Origin: CAZPQV01 sp964588705
GTDB lineage: Bacteria > Bacteroidota > Bacteroidia > Flavobacteriales > Weeksellaceae
Length of the DNA: 13,604 nt
Direction: 5' to 3'
Assembly (NCBI GenBank): GCA_964588705.1
Contig: CAZPQV010000056.1
Coordinates: 1-13,604, forward strand
Shown piece after piece: positions 8,053-13,604 of this stretch. The translations under genes were made by a program, and so were the position numbers. The notes under the pieces are model-generated. The model did no database searches. It was not told the origin of the DNA and was given only the letters and a program-made list of their open reading frames with translations. The first letter of the stretch is position 1, and every line of letters begins with the position of its first letter.

Positions 8053-8087
8053 TTGGTAAAATGAAAAAAATCATATTAGTATTTTTG
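8053..8087 (+). promoter_or_regulatory. Candidate aroB promoter
   Basis: TTG (8053-8055) and TATTTTTG (8080-8087) are separated by 24 nt, one longer than the usual 17-23. The -7 box is a perfect TAnnTTTG and ends 15 nt before the aroB ATG, so the leader would be 10 nt or less. Confidence 0.55.
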
Positions 8088-8102
8088 CATTAAATTCGTA
8101 AG

Positions 8103-9149
8103 ATGATTTCTACACTCGACCACGATTTCAACCAACTGAATCAGTTTTTATCTGAATTAAAACCCAGCAAAATTCTGATTTTATGTGATGAAAACACCCA
8201 CGAATACTGCCTGCCAATACTTTTACCAAATCTTGAAACCGATATTCCTTTTGAAATTATCGAAATAGAAGCCGGTGAAGAATTGAAAACCATTGATACG
8301 GCCATTCAGCTTTGGGAAATCTTTTCTGAGTTTGAAGCAGACAGAAAAACACTGCTCATCAATCTCGGCGGCGGCGTGATTACCGATTTGGGTGGATTTG
8401 TGGCGTCGACTTATAAACGAGGTATAAAATTCATCAATATTCCGACTACTCTTTTAGGAATGTGTGATGCTTCCATTGGTGGAAAAACTGGAATTGATCA
8501 TCAGTATCTGAAAAATATCGTCGGAACATTTGCTTTGCCGGAAGAAATTTTTGTTTATCCTGATTTCCTGAAAACACTACCCTTTGAGGAATTGAGAAGC
8601 GGTTTTGCAGAAATGCTGAAACACGGATTAATTACCGACAAAAAACATTGGAATGATTTAATTGAAATTGATGAATTGAGGGCAGAATCTGTTTCACCGC
8701 ATATTCAGCAGTCGATGAAGATAAAACAGGAAGTTGTGGAAAAGGATTTCAAGGAACAGAACATCCGAAAAACGCTGAACTTTGGGCATACGATTGGGCA
8801 TGCTGTGGAGAGTCTTTTCCTTTCCAAAGGGCGAATTGTCCCTCACGGTGAATGCGTGGCGTTGGGGATGATTTGCGAAACTCATCTGTCATTTCTGGAA
8901 AATTTAATTTCAGAAGAAACTTCACAACACATTATTAATAACATCAGAAAGTTTTATCCATATATCAATATTGAAGCATTTTCCAATGAAGAAATTATCG
9001 CTTTAATGCAAAATGACAAAAAAAATTCCGAAGGAAAAATCAATTTCGCACTGCTAAAAGACATCGGAAATTCAGTTTTTGACTATAAAAGCAACTTAGA
9101 AAACATAAACATCTGTTTGAATTTTTATAGAACCGCAAACACCCATTAA
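8103..9149 (+). CDS. aroB: 3-dehydroquinate synthase
   Basis: Second enzyme of the shikimate pathway, converting DAHP to 3-dehydroquinate in the cytoplasm with NAD and a divalent metal. The 348 residues are slightly fewer than the E. coli enzyme. Signature blocks are the NAD-binding GGGVITDLGGFVAS (89-102), IPTTLLGMCDASIGGKTGID (113-132), GFAEMLKHG (167-175), NFGHTIGHAVE (226-236) and PHGECVALGM (247-256). By family alignment the metal ligands are E170, H229 and H248. The glycerol dehydrogenase-like fold is shared with other DHQS-like synthases, but the full motif set supports AroB itself. No other aro gene is adjacent. No clear terminator follows: the 9150-9213 stretch holds only a weak AGAGA/TCTCT inverted repeat before the next promoter. 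Confidence 0.96.
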   Translation: MISTLDHDFNQLNQFLSELKPSKILILCDENTHEYCLPILLPNLETDIPFEIIEIEAGEELKTIDTAIQLWEIFSEFEADRKTLLINLGGGVITDLGGFVASTYKRGIKFINIPTTLLGMCDASIGGKTGIDHQYLKNIVGTFALPEEIFVYPDFLKTLPFEELRSGFAEMLKHGLITDKKHWNDLIEIDELRAESVSPHIQQSMKIKQEVVEKDFKEQNIRKTLNFGHTIGHAVESLFLSKGRIVPHGECVALGMICETHLSFLENLISEETSQHIINNIRKFYPYINIEAFSNEEIIALMQNDKKNSEGKINFALLKDIGNSVFDYKSNLENINICLNFYRTANTH

Positions 9150-9213
9150 CAAAGAGAAAACAATAAATTAACTCTCTATTAAATTCGCTGATACTAAGTT
9201 GAAAATTCACATT

Positions 9214-9228
9214 TGGCACACTACTTGC
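9214..9228 (+). promoter_or_regulatory. Sigma-54-type -24/-12 promoter of the first beta-barrel gene
   Basis: TGGCAC (9214-9219), 5 nt, then TTGC (9225-9228) matches the RpoN consensus TGGCAC-N5-TTGC fully, with the GG and GC dinucleotides 12 nt apart. Transcription would start near 9240, leaving about 24 nt to the ATG at 9264. No activator site was identified. It lies 65 nt past the aroB stop. Confidence 0.65.
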
Positions 9229-9263
9229 CAACTTTAAGTCGTAAAACTTTAAAAAATTTTATT

Positions 9264-9815
9264 ATGAAAAAGTTATTTTTAGGTATAGGTTTAATGGCAG
9301 GTTCGTTTATGTTTGCACAACAGTTTGGTGCAAAGGCAGGTCTTAATGTATCATCAATGCAAGGATTTGACGGAACTAAAGCCAAAACAGGTTTCCATGC
9401 AGGTTTATTTATGAATGCTCCAATTGCGGAAAGCTTCAGTATTCAGCCGGAAATTCTTTATAGCCAATATGGTGCAAAAGAAAATGAAGGAAACAGCAAC
9501 TCTATTAATTTAGATTATATCACGGTTCCTGTAATGTTCCAATATAATGCAACTCCGGAATTTTATCTGGAAGCAGGTCCTGAACTTGGTTTACTGATGA
9601 GTTCTAAACTTAAAGTTAATAATGAAACCATTGATATGAAAGACGAAACTGAAAGTTTCAACCTTGGTCTTGGTCTTGGTGCAGGATATTATTTCACACC
9701 AAATATTGGACTTAGTGCAAGATATGTTGCCGGATTTACAGATGTGATTAAGGACAATGTTGGAGACGCTGTAAAGAACAATGTTTTCCAAGTTGGATTA
9801 AATTATAAATTCTAA
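9264..9815 (+). CDS. Small outer-membrane beta-barrel protein (PorT-family type), copy 1
   Basis: Predicted 183-residue outer-membrane beta-barrel. Residues 1-19 are a signal peptide (MKKLFLGIGLMAGSFMFAQ). The rest has short alternating strands suggestive of an 8-strand barrel: FGAKAGLN, SFSIQPEILYS, LDYITVPVMFQYNA, FYLEAGPELGLL, NLGLGLGAGYYF, and a last strand FQVGLNYKF ending in phenylalanine, the usual assembly signal. An in-frame TTG at 9213 would add 17 residues but lies in the promoter, so the ATG at 9264 is used. The next gene is a clear paralogue. The ligand or role is unknown; such proteins are common abundant envelope proteins in Flavobacteriia. Confidence 0.88.
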   Translation: MKKLFLGIGLMAGSFMFAQQFGAKAGLNVSSMQGFDGTKAKTGFHAGLFMNAPIAESFSIQPEILYSQYGAKENEGNSNSINLDYITVPVMFQYNATPEFYLEAGPELGLLMSSKLKVNNETIDMKDETESFNLGLGLGAGYYFTPNIGLSARYVAGFTDVIKDNVGDAVKNNVFQVGLNYKF

Positions 9816-9837
9816 TAAGAAACTAAAATTTATTAGT

Positions 9838-9867
9838 AGGCTCTGAATAGTTTTTCTGGGCCTTTTT
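9838..9867 (+). terminator. Probable terminator of the first beta-barrel gene
   Basis: A 6-bp stem (9838-9843 with 9858-9863, one G-U pair) with a 14-nt loop is followed by T residues at 9863-9867. It is weaker than the other terminators here but well placed, 22 nt after the stop and just before the next promoter. Confidence 0.55.
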
Positions 9868-9886
9868 CGTTTACTGATGATGGTTT

Positions 9887-9901
9887 TGGCACAATGCTTG
9901 T
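9887..9901 (+). promoter_or_regulatory. Sigma-54-type -24/-12 promoter of the second beta-barrel gene
   Basis: TGGCAC (9887-9892), 5 nt, then TTGT (9898-9901). The -24 half is perfect and the spacing from GG to the -12 G is 12 nt, but the -12 half has GT instead of GC, so it may be weaker. The predicted start near 9912 leaves about 36 nt to the ATG at 9948. Apart from this motif the sequences upstream of the two paralogues are largely different. Confidence 0.55.
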
Positions 9902-9947
9902 CTATAATATCTCAGTAAAATTTAAAATAGTAACTAAATTTAAGATT

Positions 9948-10565
9948 ATGAAAAAGTTATTTTTAGGAGCAGCAATTGCGATAAGTTCATTGACATTTGC
10001 TCAACAGTTTGGTGCGAAAGCAGGTATGAATATGTCTTCAATCTCTGATGACGGTTATGACGATTCGAAATCTAAAATCGGATATTATGCAGGGGTTTTC
10101 CTGAATGCACCTTTAGCAGAGAATTTCAGCATTCAGCCGGAAGTTCTTTATAACAATTTAGGTTCAAAAACCACCATTGATATGGGATCAACTATAGGAA
10201 AAGTGGAATCTACCCTAAATCTGGATTATATTTCAGTTCCTGTAATGTTCCAGTACAATGCGACACCACAGTTTTATTTGGAAGCTGGTCCGGAATTCAG
10301 TTATTTAGTGAATGCTAAATCTAAAACCGATGTAAATTCAGTAATTGGTTCGGGAACAACAACCAGAGAACTAAGCACTGACGATTTCAACAAGTTCAAC
10401 CTTGGTCTTGGCCTTGGTGCAGGATTTAACATCACTGATAAAATCGGACTTAATGCCAGATATGTGGCTGGTTTCAGCGATGTAACTGCTCCGGAATCTG
10501 ATCCAAGTACAGATGCCAACAACAAGAACAATACATTCCAGGTTGGTCTGAATTTAAAATTCTAA
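9948..10565 (+). CDS. Small outer-membrane beta-barrel protein (PorT-family type), copy 2
   Basis: Predicted 205-residue outer-membrane protein and tandem paralogue of the preceding gene. The signal peptide is residues 1-19 (MKKLFLGAAIAISSLTFAQ). Shared blocks include QQFGAKAG, FSIQPEVLY, LDYISVPVMFQYNATP, FYLEAGPE, FNLGLGLGAG, LNARYVAGF and the terminal NTFQVGLNLKF. Copy 2 is longer mainly in hydrophilic, presumably surface-exposed loops (around STIGKVES, TDVNSVIGSGTTTREL and ESDPSTDANNK). The ATG at 9948 is preferred over one at 9894, which would place the start codon inside the -24/-12 motif. Function is unknown; recognition as a barrel rests on the signal peptide, strand pattern and C-terminal Phe. 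Confidence 0.88.
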   Translation: MKKLFLGAAIAISSLTFAQQFGAKAGMNMSSISDDGYDDSKSKIGYYAGVFLNAPLAENFSIQPEVLYNNLGSKTTIDMGSTIGKVESTLNLDYISVPVMFQYNATPQFYLEAGPEFSYLVNAKSKTDVNSVIGSGTTTRELSTDDFNKFNLGLGLGAGFNITDKIGLNARYVAGFSDVTAPESDPSTDANNKNNTFQVGLNLKF

Positions 10566-10582
10566 GAAGAATAACAAACAAC

Positions 10583-10613
10583 AAAAAAGTCAGGAGTTTT
10601 TCCTGACTTTTTT
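10583..10613. terminator. Bidirectional terminator between the second beta-barrel gene and purF
   Basis: A perfect 13-bp stem (10583-10595 with 10601-10613) has a 5-nt loop. The A-rich and T-rich arms supply a T tract on either strand. It lies 17 nt after the plus-strand gene and 21 nt after the convergent purF stop, so it can serve both. Confidence 0.93.
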
Positions 10614-10634
10614 GTTTTATTTTACTTGAATGGT

Positions 10635-12128
10635 TTAAGTAAACAGACTTACATTTTCTCCTTTATCTACCGGATATTTCTCAGTAAAACATCCAAAACA
10701 GTGTTTATCTGAACCTAAGATTTCAATTAAGTTTTCCATACTCAGAAACTCCAGAGAATCTACGCCTAAATATTTTCTTAGCTCTTCAGTCGTCATATTC
10801 GCAGAGATAAGGTCGTCTTTGGAAGGTGTATCAATTCCAAGGAAGCACGGCGCAATTATTGGCGGAGAAACACTTCTGAAATGAATTTCCTTCACACCAC
10901 ATTCGCGAAGAATTTTCACCAAACGTTTTGAAGTGGTTCCACGAACGATGGAATCATCAATGATCACTATCCTTTTTCCGGCGATTTCTTCTTTTATAGG
11001 ATTCAGTTTCAAGTTTACAATTCTTTCTCTCATATCCTGAGAAGGAATAATGAAACTTCTTGCCACATATCTGTTCTTAATCAGAACCGGGCGGAACGGA
11101 ATTCCCGAAACCCGTGAGAATCCAATCGCTGCCGGAACTCCCGAATCCGGAACTCCAATAACAATATCGGCATCCACAGGCGCCTGTTCCCAAATTTTCT
11201 CTCCGGATTTTTCACGGATGTCATGCACGTTGATGCCTTCCATTGAAGAATCGGGACGTGCAAAATAAATATATTCAAAAGAACACAGTTTTCTCTCACA
11301 GTTTTCTCTCACCATAAAAGACTGCAGTCCTTTCTCGTTATCACTGGTATAAACAATCTCACCCGGAAGAATATCCCTTACGTACTGTGCTCCAACCGCA
11401 TCCAAAGCAGCAGATTCAGACGCTGCGACGAAAGTTTTCTCATCTATCGCACCAAGCACCAAAGGACGGATTCCGTGGAAATCTCTGAAAGCAAAAAACT
11501 TATTTCTTGTGATCCCAACTACGGAATAAGCGCCTTCAATTTTTTCCATCGTTGCTTTTATGGCACCGCGAAGGCCAAGATCCAGGTTTTTCTGAATCAG
11601 CCTTAAAATAACTTCAGAATCGGATGTCGCTTTGAAAACAACGCCTTCTTCTTCCATTTCTTTTTTCAGTTCATTTGCATTCGTCAAATTACCGTTGTGA
11701 GCTATGGAAAGAATGATTTGATCGTATTCGTTTTTAGCAAAAAATGGCTGAAAATTATATTTCTTTTTGTCTCCTGCAGTCGAATATCTTGTGTGTCCGA
11801 TAACACCGTTTCCCATAAATGTTTCCGGCTCGTTGATGGTTTTGAAAACATCTAATACCAAACCTTCGCCTTTAACATTATAAATACGGTTGTTGTTCAT
11901 CACCGAAATACCGCAAGCTTCCTGTCCACGATGCTGAAGCGCAAACAAACCAAACTGAGAAAGCGAAAAAGTATCGAGATCGGTTTCCGAATAAAGTCCG
12001 AAAATACCGCATTCTTCTCCGGGAGCATCCGTCAGTTCTTCTTCCTTAGAACGAAACATATTCCTCCCATATTCCCTTCCCTGAAACTGATTAAGATATT
12101 GTTCTTTCTGATTTTGTAAATCTTTCAT
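10635..12128 (-). CDS. purF: Amidophosphoribosyltransferase (glutamine PRPP amidotransferase)
   Basis: First committed enzyme of purine synthesis, making 5-phosphoribosylamine from PRPP and glutamine. The N-terminal Ntn glutaminase domain begins at C40 (EECGIFG), with HTRYST (112-117) and HNGNLTN (144-150). The C-terminal phosphoribosyltransferase domain has the PRPP motif VIIDDSIVRGTTS (388-400). Four cysteines match the [4Fe-4S] ligands of the Bacillus-type enzyme: C282, C428 (PCFLGIDT), C477 and C480 (HCFGCFTEKYP). With the ATG at 12128 the propeptide removed to expose C40 would be 39 residues, long beside the 11 of B. subtilis; an internal ATG at 12059, preceded by GGGAGG, would give 16. 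Both starts are possible. The gene lies 18 nt downstream of purC, in one operon. Confidence 0.96.
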   Translation of the reverse strand: MKDLQNQKEQYLNQFQGREYGRNMFRSKEEELTDAPGEECGIFGLYSETDLDTFSLSQFGLFALQHRGQEACGISVMNNNRIYNVKGEGLVLDVFKTINEPETFMGNGVIGHTRYSTAGDKKKYNFQPFFAKNEYDQIILSIAHNGNLTNANELKKEMEEEGVVFKATSDSEVILRLIQKNLDLGLRGAIKATMEKIEGAYSVVGITRNKFFAFRDFHGIRPLVLGAIDEKTFVAASESAALDAVGAQYVRDILPGEIVYTSDNEKGLQSFMVRENCERKLCSFEYIYFARPDSSMEGINVHDIREKSGEKIWEQAPVDADIVIGVPDSGVPAAIGFSRVSGIPFRPVLIKNRYVARSFIIPSQDMRERIVNLKLNPIKEEIAGKRIVIIDDSIVRGTTSKRLVKILRECGVKEIHFRSVSPPIIAPCFLGIDTPSKDDLISANMTTEELRKYLGVDSLEFLSMENLIEILGSDKHCFGCFTEKYPVDKGENVSLFT

Positions 12129-12146
12129 TTTTCTTTTTTCAGAAAA

Positions 12147-12866
12147 TTATTTGTTAAGAGCCGTTTTCAGTCTTTCGTAAATTTCAACATAGGCTTCTGT
12201 AACTTCGCCAAGATCCCTGCGGAAACGGTCTTTATCCAGTTTCTTCATCGTATCCTTATCCCAAAGTCTGCAGGTATCCGGCGAAATTTCATCGGCAAGA
12301 ATGATTTTACCGTCTGATGTTTTCCCCAATTCTATTTTGAAATCCACCAGAATAATATTCATCTTATCGAAAAGCTCTTTAAGAAGCGCATTTATTTTTC
12401 CGGTAAGCGCATACATTTCATCTAACTCTTCTCTTGTTGCAGCACCAAGGAAGATGGCGTGATAATCATTAATCAGCGGATCTCCCAATTCATCTTTTTT
12501 ATAGCAGATATCGAAAATGGTAACCGGTGATTTAATGCCTTCTTCAACCCCTAATCTCTGCGCCATACTTCCGGCAGAATAGTTGCGAACTACCATTTCC
12601 AGAGGAATAATTGATACTTTTCTTACCAACTGTTCTCTTTCGCCAAGTTGTTTTATAAAGTGAGTTTCTACACCTTTTTCTTTCAAATATTCAAAAATCA
12701 AAGTGGTGATGGCATTGTTCATCTCTCCTTTTCTGTCGAACGAACCTCTCTTCTGAGCGTTAAACGCCGTTGCATCATCTTTGAATTTTACAATCACTTC
12801 TTCAGGATTGTCGGTTAGAAAAATCTGTTTTGCTTTTCCTTCGTAAAGCATTTCTCTTTTTTCCAT
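12147..12866 (-). CDS. purC: Phosphoribosylaminoimidazole-succinocarboxamide synthase (SAICAR synthetase)
   Basis: ATP-dependent purine synthesis enzyme joining CAIR and aspartate to form SAICAR. The 239 residues are the normal bacterial length. Family motifs are YEGKAKQIF (8-16), FDRKGEMNN (43-51), IIPLEMVVRNYSAGS (86-100), LVDFKIELGK (173-182) and ADEISPDTCRLWD (191-203). It is the first gene of a purC-purF pair. The ATG at 12866 gives a short MEKREM lead before the conserved LYEGK; the second Met (codon 6) is an alternative start. No perfect TAnnTTTG promoter is visible in the 41 nt between the gene and the hairpin at 12908-12939. Transcription may therefore come by read-through from the unit at 13016-12908, or from a weak box TTTATTTG overlapping that terminator's T tract. 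Confidence 0.96.
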   Translation of the reverse strand: MEKREMLYEGKAKQIFLTDNPEEVIVKFKDDATAFNAQKRGSFDRKGEMNNAITTLIFEYLKEKGVETHFIKQLGEREQLVRKVSIIPLEMVVRNYSAGSMAQRLGVEEGIKSPVTIFDICYKKDELGDPLINDYHAIFLGAATREELDEMYALTGKINALLKELFDKMNIILVDFKIELGKTSDGKIILADEISPDTCRLWDKDTMKKLDKDRFRRDLGEVTEAYVEIYERLKTALNK

Positions 12867-12907
12867 TTTTACTTTTTACTGTATTTAATTTCTGTATTAT
12901 CGCAAAT

Positions 12908-12939
12908 AAAAAAGCAGAATTTTTCTCTAAAATCCTGCT
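12908..12939 (-). terminator. Terminator or attenuator hairpin upstream of purC
   Basis: An 11-bp stem (12913-12923 with 12929-12939, one G-U pair on the minus strand) has a 5-nt loop. It is followed on the minus strand by six T residues (12908-12913). It ends 41 nt before the purC ATG. The upstream arm overlaps the last codons and stop of the 29-codon ORF at 12927-13016. No full-size gene lies between it and the previous terminator. Confidence 0.75.
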
Positions 12940-13016
12940 GTATATTGTGGCGTACAAGCGTTTTGTTTTTCAAAAAAACATTTCAAAACCAAACCGTTGG
13001 ATGCCGAAATTTTCAT
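12927..13016 (-). CDS. Possible 29-residue leader peptide upstream of purC
   Basis: A 29-codon ORF starts with ATG at 13016 and stops with TAG at 12929-12927. It begins MKISASNGLVLKCFF and ends CTPQYTAGF; it has two cysteines, no signal peptide and no obvious run of regulatory codons. The ATG falls about where transcription should begin, so translation would be leaderless or nearly so. The final codons and the stop form the upstream arm of the terminator. A ribosome at the stop would cover that arm, an arrangement that can link translation to read-through. An ORF this short may also arise by chance; coding status is uncertain. Confidence 0.3.
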   Translation of the reverse strand: MKISASNGLVLKCFFEKQNACTPQYTAGF

Positions 13017-13020
13017 TCTA

Positions 13021-13053
13021 CAAATATAATTATTTTATGCAATAAGTATCAAA
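13021..13053 (-). promoter_or_regulatory. Promoter of the short unit upstream of purC
   Basis: On the minus strand TTTG (13050-13053), a 21-nt spacer and TATATTTG (13021-13028) match the TTTG-N17-23-TAnnTTTG consensus exactly. It lies directly behind the terminator T tract of the preceding gene (13055-13062), so initiation here is separate from that gene. The start is predicted near 13015. Confidence 0.65.
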
Positions 13054-13054
13054 C

Positions 13055-13086
13055 AAAAAAAACAGTTCCTGAAAAATCAGAAACTG
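13055..13086 (-). terminator. Intrinsic terminator of the T9SS-substrate gene
   Basis: A 10-bp stem (13063-13072 with 13077-13086, one G-U pair on the minus strand) has a 4-nt loop and is followed on the minus strand by eight T residues (13055-13062). It begins 22 nt after the stop of the sorting-domain gene. Confidence 0.88.
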
Positions 13087-13108
13087 CTTTTCTAAATATC
13101 CAATTCGT

Positions 13109-13604
13109 TTACTTCTTGATAAACTTAAAGGATTTATTATCTAACTGCAGAATATAAACTCCAGGCTTAAGTGAACTTACATCCACAGAATTTTTATTTC
13201 TGAATGGTTTTACCTCAGTTTTAATCATTCTTCCGGTCATATCATAAACGGTTGCTCTTTCAACCAACTGCACTTCTTTTCCGTTTGCGAAGAGAACGCC
13301 CTGTGTAACAGGATTTGGATAAATAATAATTTCATTTCCTGTTATTTCTACTTCATCGCTGGCTAAAGTTCCTAATTCTTCACAATAATTCAGCCCATAA
13401 GTCTGCCATTCTGAAGCGGTATAATTTGATGTAGGATGTTGTACTGTATCAAGCCTGTATAGCGATTTATCAGCTAAAGAATTACTGGTATCTAAGTAAC
13501 CAACTGCATCTACAGTTGTATCTCTTCTAAGCAGTTCTATTCTTTGGGTACCTCCAAAAGTCAAAACTGGCGACGTTGACACAAATCTTGCCTGATCACT
13601 GGAA
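13109..13604 (-). CDS. 3' end of a T9SS-exported protein: lamin-tail-like domain plus type A sorting domain (partial)
   Basis: The reading frame is open to the window edge, so only the last 164 residues are visible; the true start lies outside. GTG at 13582 is an internal valine codon, not a start. The last ~75 residues are a T9SS type A sorting domain: IIIYPNPVTQGVLF, then VYDMTGRMIKTEV, then VDVSSLKPGVYILQLDNKSF and a basic FKFIKK end. This C-terminal signal directs export across the outer membrane by the gliding/T9SS machinery and is normally cleaved. The preceding visible part (TQRIELLRRDTTVDAVGYLD ... YTASEWQTYGLNYCEELG) resembles the end of a lamin tail domain, common in secreted Bacteroidota nucleases and adhesins. 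What the missing N-terminal part does cannot be told. Confidence 0.88.
   Translation of the reverse strand, partial: SSDQARFVSTSPVLTFGGTQRIELLRRDTTVDAVGYLDTSNSLADKSLYRLDTVQHPTSNYTASEWQTYGLNYCEELGTLASDEVEITGNEIIIYPNPVTQGVLFANGKEVQLVERATVYDMTGRMIKTEVKPFRNKNSVDVSSLKPGVYILQLDNKSFKFIKK

Larger units (their letters stand above)
12908..13016 (-). ncRNA. Putative short transcript upstream of purC (small RNA or leader)
   Basis: This stretch has its own Bacteroidota-type promoter (13021-13053) and its own terminator (12908-12939), predicting an RNA of about 107-110 nt. Inside it are a small hairpin CCAA-CGGT-TTGG (12989-13000) and a longer A/T-rich stem formed by GTTTTG and CAAAAC (12984-12989 with 12960-12965). 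Three stem-loops in such a length would fit a structured RNA. It could be a free small RNA or the attenuated leader of purC-purF. I cannot assign it to a known RNA family. The transcript ends are inferred from motifs only. Confidence 0.45.

Noticed and set aside
9150..9213. Terminator after aroB from AGAGA/TCTCT
   Set aside because: Only five base pairs with a long A/T loop and no T tract.
9213..9263. Upstream TTG start for the first beta-barrel gene
   Set aside because: It overlaps the -24/-12 promoter motif and would bury the MKKLFLG signal peptide 17 residues in.
9902..9908. TATAAT-like word before the second beta-barrel gene as a sigma-70 -10 box
   Set aside because: The primary Bacteroidota sigma factor uses TAnnTTTG, and the word overlaps the -12 side of a better -24/-12 motif.
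9894..9947. Upstream ATG start for the second beta-barrel gene
   Set aside because: The codon lies within the -24/-12 motif and precedes the standard MKK signal peptide by 18 residues.
11081..11299. 72-codon minus-strand frame inside purF, and the plus-strand frame at 11050-11268
   Set aside because: Alternative frames of purF; purF is intact across the region.
12830..13157. Plus-strand open frames (70-71 codons) over the purC upstream region
   Set aside because: They run antisense through two terminators and the short unit, are dominated by Phe/Lys/Asn from A/T tracts, and have no promoter or conserved-looking sequence.

Overview
The window looks like chromosomal housekeeping DNA from a Bacteroidota of the class Flavobacteriia, most likely a Chryseobacterium-like member of the Weeksellaceae. 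The evidence is AT-rich DNA, promoters of the Bacteroidota type (TTTG or TTG, about 18-24 nt, then TAnnTTTG), little Shine-Dalgarno use, a type IX secretion (T9SS) type A sorting domain, an OprO/P-type porin and PorT-family small beta-barrels. The genus is an impression from protein sequence; no database search was possible.

Layout. 1-8006 is almost all on the minus strand. In transcription order it holds a stand-alone proline dehydrogenase (8006-6840), primosomal helicase PriA (6698-4257), penicillin-binding protein 4 (DacB, 4098-2635), and glycine C-acetyltransferase (Kbl, 2520-1327) followed 14 nt later by an OprO/P porin (1312-83). The 141-bp gap between proline dehydrogenase and priA holds two palindromes with the same core, a REP-like element. 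From 8103 to 10565 the genes run on the plus strand: 3-dehydroquinate synthase (AroB), then two tandem paralogous outer-membrane beta-barrel genes. Each of those two has a -24/-12 (sigma-54-like) promoter motif just upstream. A perfect 13-bp bidirectional terminator separates them from a minus-strand purC-purF operon (12866-10635). Upstream of purC lies a 109-nt unit with its own promoter and terminator and a 29-codon ORF. Upstream of that, cut off by the window edge, is the 3' end of a T9SS-exported protein (13604-13109).

The genes are a mix of core functions: amino-acid catabolism (proline dehydrogenase, Kbl), aromatic amino-acid synthesis (AroB), purine synthesis (PurC, PurF), replication restart (PriA), peptidoglycan (PBP4) and envelope proteins. 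I see no insertion sequence, CRISPR array, tRNA, rRNA or defence island. The least explained part is the short transcription unit in front of purC. It could be a small RNA or a leader-peptide attenuator. No gene-free stretch exceeds 300 bp; the longest, 12867-13108, is described below.
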